Assembly: GCA_964465015.1 (NCBI GenBank)
Contig: CAYXHP010000148.1
Location: forward strand, 62,001 to 126,000
Direction of reading: 5' to 3'
Source: Humimonas sp964465015
GTDB taxonomy: Bacteria > Gemmatimonadota > Gemmatimonadetes > Palauibacterales > Palauibacteraceae
Length of the DNA: 64,000 nucleotides
A program made the translations under genes and the position numbers. The notes under the pieces were generated by a model that did no database searches, was not told the origin of the DNA, and worked only from the letters and a program-made list of their open reading frames with translations. Shown here in pieces: positions 52,194 through 59,793 of the stretch; the stretch's first letter is position 1; each line of letters starts with the position of its first letter.

Positions 52194-52784
52194 TCATTCG
52201 CGCAGGGGCCCCAGCAGCTCCTGGAGCTCGCTTCGCGCCCGGTGGATGTATGTCTTCACGGTCCCCAGGGGGATCCCCATGATGTCGGCGATCTCGTCGT
52301 AGCTCCGGCCCTCGACGTGCCGCAGGAGGATCGCCGTCCGATAATCCGGCCGCAGGCTGGAGATGGCCTCCTCGATCGCGGCGCCCAGCTCCCGAGCCTC
52401 GAGCAGCTCATCGGGACGCTCGAAGTCGGACTCCAGGGAGACGGCCGTCGCCTCCTGCTGGTCGGCTGTGACCGCGTCCGGCGCCCCGTGGATGGACACG
52501 GTATCGAGCTCGCGCCGCCGGATGTGGTCTACGGTGAGATTGTGACCGACCTTGAACAGCCAGGAGGAGAACTTGTACTCGGGGTCGTACTTCCGGAGGT
52601 TGTCGAACGCGCGGATGAAGGTCTCCTGCGCGAGATCCTCGGCGAGCTCCCGGTCGCGCACCATGCGGAAGATGAAGGAGAACACCGGCCGCTGATAGCG
52701 TGACACGAGCTCGTGTGCGGCCCGCTCCTGTCCCTTGAGGCACAGGCGGACCAGCTCCTGATCGGTCCTTTCGGTGCCGGTCAC
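52194..52784 (-). CDS. ECF RNA polymerase sigma factor (RpoE-like)
   Basis: A 196-residue group-4 sigma factor. Region 2 shows HELVSRYQRPVFSFIFRMVR, DLAQETFIRAFDNLRKYDP and SSWLFKVGHNLTVDHIRRR. After a linker, region 4 shows LRPDYRTAILLRHVEGRSYD and EIADIMGIPLGTVKTYIHRA. It should direct transcription of an envelope-stress regulon and is presumably held by the downstream anti-sigma factor. The start is GTG 52784. Autoregulation is likely; a possible ECF-type promoter lies at 52839-52864. Confidence 0.93.
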   Translation of the reverse strand: MTGTERTDQELVRLCLKGQERAAHELVSRYQRPVFSFIFRMVRDRELAEDLAQETFIRAFDNLRKYDPEYKFSSWLFKVGHNLTVDHIRRRELDTVSIHGAPDAVTADQQEATAVSLESDFERPDELLEARELGAAIEEAISSLRPDYRTAILLRHVEGRSYDEIADIMGIPLGTVKTYIHRARSELQELLGPLRE

Positions 52785-52838
52785 GGCGTTCGCCCCGGGC
52801 CCGGATGCGCAACAGCGGTCGGCATGCTCAGGTCACCC

Positions 52839-52864
52839 TACGGTACCGGGCCGCCCCGCGTTTC
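52839..52864 (-). promoter_or_regulatory. Possible ECF-type promoter before the sigma gene
   Basis: On the minus strand GAAAC (52864-52860) and CGTA (52842-52839) are 17 bp apart, in the manner of some ECF promoters (GAAC ... CGT). It lies ~55 bases before the GTG start, in the gap after mutM. Confidence 0.3.
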
Positions 52865-52878
52865 GGACCGCGCGAGCC

Positions 52879-53706
52879 TCAGCGCTGGCAGCCCGGGCAG
52901 AAGCAGGTGCTCCGCCCCGCCTGCACGATCCGTCGGATCGTGTCTCCACACCGCCGGCATGCCTTCCCCTCGCGCCCGTAGACGCGGAGGCGATCCTGGA
53001 AGCGCCCCGAGCGCCCGTTCACGGCGCGATAGTCGCTGACCGTGGTCCCGGAGTCGCCGAGCGCCTGCCTCAACGTGTCGACGATCGCCGCGTGGAGTCG
53101 CTCGACCTCCACCTCCGCGAGGGACCCCGCGGCGCGGCGCGGGTCGATCCCGGCCGCGTGGAGCGCCTCGGCGGCGTAGATGTTCCCTACGCCGGCCACA
53201 CGGCGCTGGTCCAGGAGCACGTTCTTCACGGGCGCGCGGCGGCCGTCGAGAGCCTCGCCCAGCTCGGCGGGCGTGAAGCCCGGCTCCAGGGGCTCCGGGC
53301 CCAGCTCCTCCTCCAGCGCCGCCCAGTCGGAGTCCGACAGGAGGCGGAAACCGCCGAGCCTCCGCGTGTCGTCGTAGAATAGGGTCCGGCCGTCGTCGAG
53401 GTCGAACTCGGCCGCGATGTGCGTGAACTCTCCCGCGGCCGGGAGGGACATGCCCAGGGCGAAGCGCCCGGTCATCCGAAGCTGCACCTGCACCACGGTG
53501 CCCCCGGCGAGCCGGAGGAGCAGGTACTTGGCGCGCCGGTCCAGGGCCTGGATCCGCCGACCCCGCAGGCGCCGCGCGAAGGCCCGCGCCCCCGGCGGCC
53601 CCAGCACGATGTCCGGGCGCCGGATCCGGACGCCGGTCACCGTGCGTCCTTCGAGCTCGGCCGCCAGGTCCCGGCGGATCGTCTCGACCTCGGGAAGCTC
53701 GGGCAC
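52879..53706 (-). CDS. mutM: Formamidopyrimidine-DNA glycosylase
   Basis: A base-excision repair enzyme removing oxidised purines such as 8-oxoguanine. MPELPEVETIRRDL has the catalytic Pro 2 and Glu 3. RRAKYLLLRL carries the conserved lysine, and GVGNIYAAEALHAAGI is the helix-two-turn-helix region. The C-terminal zinc finger is ACRRCGDTIRR then STCFCPGCQR. The length of 275 is normal. The start is GTG 53706, four bases past the purD stop. Confidence 0.95.
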   Translation of the reverse strand: MPELPEVETIRRDLAAELEGRTVTGVRIRRPDIVLGPPGARAFARRLRGRRIQALDRRAKYLLLRLAGGTVVQVQLRMTGRFALGMSLPAAGEFTHIAAEFDLDDGRTLFYDDTRRLGGFRLLSDSDWAALEEELGPEPLEPGFTPAELGEALDGRRAPVKNVLLDQRRVAGVGNIYAAEALHAAGIDPRRAAGSLAEVEVERLHAAIVDTLRQALGDSGTTVSDYRAVNGRSGRFQDRLRVYGREGKACRRCGDTIRRIVQAGRSTCFCPGCQR

Positions 53707-53710
53707 GTCC

Positions 53711-54982
53711 TCAGCCGCTTCCCTCGGCGTGCCCGATGTCGCGGCGCCACGTCTTGCCCTCGAACTCTATGCGGTCGGCCGCCTCCCGGCTCCGCGCGGC
53801 CGCCTCCGTGAGTGTGGTGCCCAGCCCGGTGACCGCGAGCACCCGCCCACCGGCCGTGACCAGATCGCCGTCGTGGAACGAGGTGCCGGCGTGGTAGACG
53901 CGGACGTCCTCCCCCTCGAGGTCCTCGGGGATCAGGATCGGAACCCCCTTCCGGTATGCCCCGGGGTAGCCCCGGCTGGCCAGGACGGTGGTGAGTGCCG
54001 CGCCCGGGCGGCTCGACGCGGCCCACCGCTCCAGGCTCGCGCCCCGGGCCACGGCCCTCATCGGCTCGACGAGATCGGAGAGCGTGAGCGGAAGGACGAC
54101 CTGGGCTTCGGGGTCGCCGAGACGACAGTTGAACTCCACCACCCTCGGTCCCTCGAGCGTGAGCATGAGTCCCGCGTACAGGAAGCCACGATACGGGGTG
54201 CCGAGGTCGGAGAGAGCGGCCAGCACCGGGAGCACGATCGTGCGACGAACGGACTCGACCAGCTCGGGGGTGCCGTCGGCCACCGGCGCGTACGCGCCCA
54301 TCCCCCCGGTGTTCGGTCCGCGGTCGCCCTCCTCCAGGCGCTTGTGGTCCCGGGAGGTGACGAGGGGGACGGCCCGCTCGCCGTCGCACAGGAAGAAGAT
54401 CGAAAGCTCCTCCCCCTCCATGACGTCCTCGATCACGACCGTCTCGCCCGCCCCGCCGAAGCGCTCGCCGGTCATGACCTCGTCGACGGCGATGCGCGCC
54501 TCGTCGACCGTGGCGCACACGAAAGCGCCCTTGCCGCCGGCCAGTCCCGAGGCCTTCACCACGACGGGCGCCCCGTGCGCCTCCAGATGCGCGCGGGCGG
54601 CCCGGGCGTCCTCGAACGTGCGGAAGGGAGCGGTGGGGACGGACGCGTCCCGCATGAGACGCTTGGCGAAGGCCTTGGAGGCCTCGATCCTGGCCGCGCC
54701 GGCCGACGGGCCGAACAGGGTGAGACCGGCCGCCTCGAAGCGGTCCGCGATCCCGGCGGCCAGCGGCGCCTCCGGGCCCACCACGGTGAGGTCGATCTCG
54801 AGCTCGCGGGCCAGGCGCTCGATCCCCTGCAGGTCCGAGGCGGCGACGTCGACGTTGGTCGCCAGGCGCGCGGTGCCGGGGTTGCCCGGAGCGACCCAGA
54901 TGTCCGCGTCCGGCGCATCCCGGCGGAGCTTGTCGGTCAGCGCGTGCTCGCGGCCGCCGCCGCCCACCACCAGGAGCTTCAT
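53711..54982 (-). CDS. purD: Phosphoribosylamine-glycine ligase
   Basis: The second step of purine synthesis: phosphoribosylamine plus glycine and ATP to GAR. MKLLVVGGGGREHAL is the N-domain; the ATP-grasp part shows VVKASGLAGGKGAFVC, DHKRLEEGDRGPNTGGMGAY and VEFNCRLGDPEAQVV. The 423-residue length is normal. ATG 54982 is used. It is followed closely by mutM on the same strand, and the two may form an operon. Confidence 0.96.
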   Translation of the reverse strand: MKLLVVGGGGREHALTDKLRRDAPDADIWVAPGNPGTARLATNVDVAASDLQGIERLARELEIDLTVVGPEAPLAAGIADRFEAAGLTLFGPSAGAARIEASKAFAKRLMRDASVPTAPFRTFEDARAARAHLEAHGAPVVVKASGLAGGKGAFVCATVDEARIAVDEVMTGERFGGAGETVVIEDVMEGEELSIFFLCDGERAVPLVTSRDHKRLEEGDRGPNTGGMGAYAPVADGTPELVESVRRTIVLPVLAALSDLGTPYRGFLYAGLMLTLEGPRVVEFNCRLGDPEAQVVLPLTLSDLVEPMRAVARGASLERWAASSRPGAALTTVLASRGYPGAYRKGVPILIPEDLEGEDVRVYHAGTSFHDGDLVTAGGRVLAVTGLGTTLTEAAARSREAADRIEFEGKTWRRDIGHAEGSG

Positions 54983-55067
54983 CGTGCCGGACCCTCGCCC
55001 AGGAGTGTCTGCAAGTCATCGAAGGAACCGGGCCGGTGCCCGGGGGCGGGGCGCTTCCCGAGGGGCG

Positions 55068-55094
55068 CGCCCGCGGCGATGATGGCCGCGGGCG
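55068..55094 (-). terminator. Hairpin between the M48 peptidase and purD
   Basis: CGCCCGCGGC (55068-55077) and GCCGCGGGCG (55085-55094) form a perfect 10-bp stem with a 7-base loop. It lies past the M48 stop on the minus strand. No T-tract follows, so a terminator role is likely but unproven. Confidence 0.45.
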
Positions 55095-55125
55095 GAGGGC
55101 GTCGCAAGCGCCTGGCGGGACGGGC

Positions 55126-56118
55126 TCAGTTCTTGGGCGGCTCGCCCTTCCAGGCGTCCACGAAGCGGGAGCGCACACGGTCCACTGCCGCATCCACCTG
55201 GTCCATGAAGTCGCGGGCCGACTCGCGGTACCCGGCCATGGCCTCGGCGAGGTCGTCGCGGTAGGCCCGCTCGTCCTCGGCGCCGCGCCGGGGATAGTCC
55301 CCGGAGAGGATGCGCTCATAAGCGCCGCTGTCGATCCAGTCGCGCAGCTCCGCCACGCGCACGACCGCGAAGGGGTGGGTCGCCCCGAGCAGATTCAGCA
55401 CCTTGTAGACGGAATCGAGCAGCCCGCCGTCCTGGCGGTACTCGTCCGACTGCTCGAGGAACGCATCCAGGTCGAGCGTCCGTCCCCGAGAGCCGCCGGC
55501 CAGGTGCATGAGGCCGCGCATCGAAGCCTCGGGCTCCTGAACGGCGAGGAGACCGGCGCGGTCGGCGGAGAGCTCGCTCTTCCGGTACCACTCCAGCAGC
55601 GCGTACAGCACCGGGCGGACGGCGAGGCCGGCGATCGGAAAGCGGAACAGCGATAGCCGCAGGAGCAGCACCAGGAGCGTCCTGTACAGCACGTGGCCGC
55701 TCGCGATGTGTCCGACCTCGTGGCCGATGATCGTCTCCACCTCGTCGGCCGCGAGCACCTCGAGGATGGACGAGTTGAGGACGATGAAGGGCTCGTTCAT
55801 GCCGAGCGCCCCGGCGTTGACGACCGGGGTCTGCGAGACGTAGAGCTGCGGCGCCTCGGCGACGTCCAGGGTGCGGCACACCCGGAGAAGCTGGGCATGG
55901 AGGTCGGCGTACTGGCGCTCGGAGACCCGGACCGCGTTGGCCTGGAAGGCCAGGCGCAGCTGCCGCTCGCCGAACAGGCCGAACACCTTGCGCAGCGCCA
56001 GGTCGAAACCGGGCACCTTGCGGAGGGCGTTCAGCGCGGCCCGGTCGGCGGGATGCTCCCACGCCAGCGGGCTGATCTCGCTCAGGACGCGGCGATCCGG
56101 CTTCTGGAGCTCGTCCAT
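55126..56118 (-). CDS. M48-family metallopeptidase
   Basis: A 330-residue zinc peptidase of the HtpX/Ste24-like family. The metal motif is HEVGHIASGH, with the third ligand Glu expected in RKSELSADRAG. Two hydrophobic stretches flank this (TLLVLLLRLSLFRFPIAGLA and VRPVLYALLEW), suggesting membrane association. The C-terminal ~100 residues are helical, ending GKGEPPKN-like (WKGEPPKN). ATG 56118 is used. It lies downstream of the trans-sulfuration gene, beyond a 216-base gap that contains tandem repeats. Confidence 0.9.
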   Translation of the reverse strand: MDELQKPDRRVLSEISPLAWEHPADRAALNALRKVPGFDLALRKVFGLFGERQLRLAFQANAVRVSERQYADLHAQLLRVCRTLDVAEAPQLYVSQTPVVNAGALGMNEPFIVLNSSILEVLAADEVETIIGHEVGHIASGHVLYRTLLVLLLRLSLFRFPIAGLAVRPVLYALLEWYRKSELSADRAGLLAVQEPEASMRGLMHLAGGSRGRTLDLDAFLEQSDEYRQDGGLLDSVYKVLNLLGATHPFAVVRVAELRDWIDSGAYERILSGDYPRRGAEDERAYRDDLAEAMAGYRESARDFMDQVDAAVDRVRSRFVDAWKGEPPKN

Positions 56119-56178
56119 CGGTGTCTCTCCGTGTCGGGTGGTGTCTCTCTACCCCGAAACGTACGAGTCGCGCCACAG

Positions 56179-56276
56179 CCGGGTTTCGGCGCCGGAGGGC
56201 CGGCTTCGGCGTCGGGGCCGGATTCGGCGCAGGGTGGCCGGTCTCGGCATCGGCGGTCCCCTTCGGCGCCGGGGGG
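56179..56276. repeat. Five imperfect ~20-bp tandem repeats
   Basis: Units begin near 56179, 56200, 56218, 56238 and 56258 and share the pattern CCGG-N-TTCGGCG-N-CGGGG. They fill the gap between two minus-strand genes. Each unit contains a short inverted repeat, so the RNA could form a row of small hairpins. Confidence 0.7.
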
Positions 56277-56334
56277 CCACAGTTCCGTGGACCGCGGCCC
56301 CGCCGGCCGCTCGACCCCGGACGGCTCCTCCGCC

Positions 56335-57507
56335 CTAGGCCGGACCCACCGCCTCCAGCGCCTGCTCCAGGTCGGCCAGGAGGTCGTCGATCTCCTCGAT
56401 GCCGACCGACAGACGAACCAGGCCGGGGGTGAGACCGATCTCCCGCCGGCGCTCTTCGGGCATCGAGGCGTGGGTCATCGCCGCCGGCACGCTGATCAGG
56501 CTCTCCACCCCGCCCAGACTCTCGGCCAGTGCGAACAGGCGGGTGGCACCCGCGAACGCGGCGGCGCGCTCGGCCGAGCCCATCTCTACGCTCAACATGC
56601 CTCCAGCGGCACACATCTGACGCCTGGCCAGGTCGTACTGCGGGTGCGAGGGTAGGCCCGGATAGTGGACCGTCCCGGCAGCCGGGTGCCCGTCCAGGTA
56701 CTCGGCCACCCGCTGGCCGTTCTCGCAGTGCGCGCGCATGCGCACGTGCAGCGTCTTGGTCCCCCGCAGGACCAGCCAGCAGTCCATCGGACCGGGCACT
56801 CCCCCGGTCGACTTCTGCTGGTAGCGCAGCCCCTCGGCCACCTCGTCCGAGCTCGTGAGGACCGCGCCCCCGATCACGTCGCTGTGCCCGTTCAGGTACT
56901 TGGTCGTCGAGTGCACCACGATGTCGGCGCCCAGCGCCAGGGGGCGTTGCAGGTACGGGGTGGCGAAGGTGTTGTCCACCGAGAGGAGCGCGCCGGCGGC
57001 GTGGGCCGCCTCGGCGCAGGCCGCGATGTCGCACAGCGCCATGGTCGGGTTGGTGGGCGTCTCCATGTGGACGAGGCGGGTGTCGTCCGTGATCGCGCCG
57101 CGCACGGCGTCGAGATCGGAGCTGTCGACGAAGCTGAACCGGACGCCGAACCGGGCCCACACCGTCCTGAACATGCGCTCGGTGCCGCCGTAGACGTTGG
57201 CGCCGCACACCACGTGGTCGCCCCCGCTCAGGGTCGCCTTGACCATGGCCTCGATGGCGGCGAGCCCGGAGGCGAAGGCCGCGCCGTGGGTGCCTCCTTC
57301 GAGAGAGGCCAGGTTGGCCTCGAGCGCCGATCGGGTGGGGTTGGTGACGCGGGCGTACTCGAAGCCGCCCCGCGGGTGACCGACCGCCTCCTGCACATAG
57401 GTGGAGGTCTGGTAGATCGGTGTCATGATGGCGCCCGAGGCGGCATCCGGCCGCTGACCGGCGTGCACGGCGCGCGTTCCGAACCCGTCGTTCGATCGTG
57501 TCTGCAT
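56335..57507 (-). CDS. Cystathionine gamma-synthase/lyase family PLP enzyme
   Basis: A 390-residue trans-sulfuration enzyme. FGTRAVHAGQRPDAASGAIM is the family start, YARVTNPTRSALE and FASGLAAIEAMVKATL follow, and the PLP lysine is in HSTTKYLNGHSDVIGGAV. The C-terminal substrate-site part is SLGGVESLISVPAAMTHASM and LVRLSVGIEEIDDL. Synthase and gamma-lyase cannot be separated by eye. ATG 57507 is used, as the homology starts there, with GGGGGTGG upstream. No methionine or cysteine pathway genes lie next to it. Confidence 0.93.
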   Translation of the reverse strand: MQTRSNDGFGTRAVHAGQRPDAASGAIMTPIYQTSTYVQEAVGHPRGGFEYARVTNPTRSALEANLASLEGGTHGAAFASGLAAIEAMVKATLSGGDHVVCGANVYGGTERMFRTVWARFGVRFSFVDSSDLDAVRGAITDDTRLVHMETPTNPTMALCDIAACAEAAHAAGALLSVDNTFATPYLQRPLALGADIVVHSTTKYLNGHSDVIGGAVLTSSDEVAEGLRYQQKSTGGVPGPMDCWLVLRGTKTLHVRMRAHCENGQRVAEYLDGHPAAGTVHYPGLPSHPQYDLARRQMCAAGGMLSVEMGSAERAAAFAGATRLFALAESLGGVESLISVPAAMTHASMPEERRREIGLTPGLVRLSVGIEEIDDLLADLEQALEAVGPA

Positions 57508-57712
57508 GCCACCCCCGTGTGCCGTCGTGGTGTCGTGCTCCTGCGCGGCGCCGGCGTGTGCGACCCCGCGCGCCGAGCTCTCGGCCCCGGCCCGCGGCGG
57601 CCCGCGGCGGGACCAAGCTAGCACCACGCCCGCTCGGGCCGCGAGCCGGGTGGCGCTGCCCCGCGGCCCCGTCCCGTGATCCCCCGATGAGGGTGTCCGG
57701 GAGGCTGGGGCC

Positions 57713-58246
57713 ATGGCCGGGCTGGGGAAGAGGGGAACGGGCGGGTCGGACACGGGCGAGCACCGGAGGAGGACGGCCGCCCACCGGCTGTATGCGCAGA
57801 TCGCCTGGGCAACGCTCGGGGGGCTGCCGTTCCTGGACGAGCGGCGGGCGGCGATGCTGGAACGGGAGCTCATCGCGCTGTGCCGCCGACTGGATGCCGA
57901 GCCGCTCGAGGTGCAGGTGTCGACCGACCGCGTGAGGCTGCTGGTGCGCTTCGGACCCGGCGGCTCGGTCGGAGACCTGGCCCGGAGGCTCATGGGTGGC
58001 AGCGGAGCGTCGATGGTCCGCTGGGGGTGGCCGGCGCGCTGGGGACGTGGCTTCGCGGCCTCCACGGTCGGGCCCACGCACGTGCACCGGCTCGTGCGGA
58101 GGCTGGGTTGCGAGCGCCGGGCACGGGCGGCGGCGGCGAAGGATGCGGTCACCACGATCTCGGACGAATCGGGTCCTCGCGAACCTCCTCCGGTGCGGCC
58201 CCGGAGCCGCCCGGGGGCGCTTCGGCGGCGCCCCCGCACAGGTTGA
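57713..58246 (+). CDS. Degenerate REP/IS200-type (Y1 HUH) transposase-like protein
   Basis: A 177-residue protein with the overall pattern of a Y1 HUH transposase: RLYAQIAWATLGGLPFLDER, LERELIALCRRLDAEPLEVQ, then VSTDRVRLLVRFGPGGSVGD, ARRLMGGSGASMVRWGWP and WGRGFAASTVG. The usual metal-binding HVH (in MPDHVHLLV-type motifs) reads RVR, and the late helix that should carry the catalytic tyrosine reads THVHRLVRRLG with none. So it is predicted to be catalytically dead. The frame is intact, which suggests retention for another use, perhaps RNA or hairpin binding. ATG 57713 is used, divergent from the trans-sulfuration gene. Confidence 0.65.
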   Translation: MAGLGKRGTGGSDTGEHRRRTAAHRLYAQIAWATLGGLPFLDERRAAMLERELIALCRRLDAEPLEVQVSTDRVRLLVRFGPGGSVGDLARRLMGGSGASMVRWGWPARWGRGFAASTVGPTHVHRLVRRLGCERRARAAAAKDAVTTISDESGPREPPPVRPRSRPGALRRRPRTG

Positions 58247-58271
58247 CGGAGGTGCGCCGACTTCTTTAGTC
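58243..58271 (+). promoter_or_regulatory. Promoter of glmM-glmS
   Basis: TTGACG (58243-58248) and TTAGTC (58266-58271) with 17 bp between them. It overlaps the stop of the upstream gene and lies ~70 bases before the glmM ATG. Confidence 0.6.
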
Positions 58272-58343
58272 TCCACGCAGTTCCCGGCCGGGCCGGCCTC
58301 GCCGCCCATGGCCGCCTCCGCACCCTGACGATGACTCCGGAGC

Positions 58344-59750
58344 ATGCACGAGCCGCTGATCGTCTCCGCTTCGGGCATTCGCGGCGTGGTGGGTGCGGGC
58401 CTCACGCCCGACGTGGCGGCTCGCTTCGGTGCCGCGTACGGGACCTTCCTCTCGGAGCGGCCGTCCGCGTCCGGTACCCGGGTCCTCGTGGCACGGGACA
58501 GCCGCACGTCCGGGGATCTCCTTCTTGACGCGGTGGCGGCCGGCCTGCGGAGCTCGGGCTGGCCGGTCGTGGACCTCGGGCTCGCGCCGACCCCCACGTC
58601 CCTGCTGGCCGTGCAGGACGATCGGGAGGCGGCCGGGGGCGTGATCATCACGGCCTCCCACAACCCCGTGCCATGGAACGGTCTCAAGCTGGCCAGCGAG
58701 GCCGGCGAGTTCCTGTCGGTCGAGGACGGCCGACGGGTGGCCGAGCTCTACCGGGAGGGCGCCCGCTATGCCGGCTGGGACGGTCTGGGGAGTCGCGGTG
58801 CGCGGTCCGGGGCCGTCGAGCACCACGTCGAGCGCATCCTGGACCTCGCGCTGGTGGACGTCGAGGCGATCCGGGCCGCGGGAATGGTCGTCGCTCTGGA
58901 CACGGTGCGCGGCGCCGGCGGCCCGATCATGTCGCTCCTCCTCGAGGAGCTCGGGTGCCGGGTGGAGGGGCGCGACCTCGAGCCCGACGGCCGGTTTCCG
59001 CGCCCTCCCGAGCCGCTGCCCGAGAACCTGGAAGGACTGGGGCGGCTGGTCCGAGAGACGCGTGCGGACATCGGCCTCGCCGTGGACCCGGACGTGGACC
59101 GACTGGCGCTCGTGGCCGAGGATGGCAGGCCCGTCGGAGAGGATTGGACGCTCGCCATGGCCGTCGAGTACGTCCTGGCGCGGACGCCGGGGCCGGTGGT
59201 CACGAACCTGTCCTCGAGCCGCGTGATCGCCGACGCTGCGGCGCGCTTCGGTCAGCCGATCGTTCTGGCTCCGGTCGGTGAGGCCAACGTGGCGCGGCGC
59301 ATGCGAGAGTCGCGGGCGGTCGTGGGAGGCGAGGGGAACGGCGGCGTGATGTTGCCGTCGCTGCACCTCACGCGCGATGCCCCTCTCGCCGCGACCCTCG
59401 TGCTCGGGCTCCTCGCGTCGGAGCTGACGACGCTCGGGGCGTGGCTGGAGGAGCGGCCGAGCTACGCCATCGCCAAGCGCAAGGTGCCGCGGCCGGAGGG
59501 GGATCTCGAAGAGCTGTACGGAGCCCTGCGCTCTGAGGCGGGACCGGACGTCACGGAGGACCGGCAGGACGGCCTGCGGCTCGACTGGCCGGAGCTCGGG
59601 CGCTGGGTGCACATTCGCCCCTCCGGCACCGAGCCGATCCTGCGCGTCATCGCCGAGGCGCGCACCCCGGATGAGGCCGACGCATTGACCACCCGGGCAC
59701 TGGCCCGGGTGGCGGACTTTGCCGGGGATCCCTCCGCGGCGGCGGGGTAG
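58344..59750 (+). CDS. glmM: Phosphoglucosamine mutase
   Basis: Interconverts glucosamine-6-P and glucosamine-1-P on the way to UDP-GlcNAc. SASGIRGVVGAGL is the N-terminal loop; ITASHNPVPWNG holds the phosphoserine (Ser 105); DPDVDRLALV binds the metal; EGNGGVM and the phosphate-binding RPSGTEPILR complete the four active-site loops. The 468-residue length is in range. The metal loop has DPDVDR in place of the more usual DGDxDR, which also occurs in related hexose-phosphate mutases, so ManB or PGM activity is possible. The neighbour glmS favours GlmM. Confidence 0.9.
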   Translation: MHEPLIVSASGIRGVVGAGLTPDVAARFGAAYGTFLSERPSASGTRVLVARDSRTSGDLLLDAVAAGLRSSGWPVVDLGLAPTPTSLLAVQDDREAAGGVIITASHNPVPWNGLKLASEAGEFLSVEDGRRVAELYREGARYAGWDGLGSRGARSGAVEHHVERILDLALVDVEAIRAAGMVVALDTVRGAGGPIMSLLLEELGCRVEGRDLEPDGRFPRPPEPLPENLEGLGRLVRETRADIGLAVDPDVDRLALVAEDGRPVGEDWTLAMAVEYVLARTPGPVVTNLSSSRVIADAAARFGQPIVLAPVGEANVARRMRESRAVVGGEGNGGVMLPSLHLTRDAPLAATLVLGLLASELTTLGAWLEERPSYAIAKRKVPRPEGDLEELYGALRSEAGPDVTEDRQDGLRLDWPELGRWVHIRPSGTEPILRVIAEARTPDEADALTTRALARVADFAGDPSAAAG

Positions 59751-59793
59751 GAGGTATGGACATCGATGAACCTGGACCCTCTCGGGGACACGT

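Noticed and set aside
55316..58687. 1123-codon minus-strand frame across the M48, repeat and trans-sulfuration region
   Set aside because: It runs out of frame through two recognised genes and a tandem repeat; composition is Arg/Pro/Ala-rich noise.
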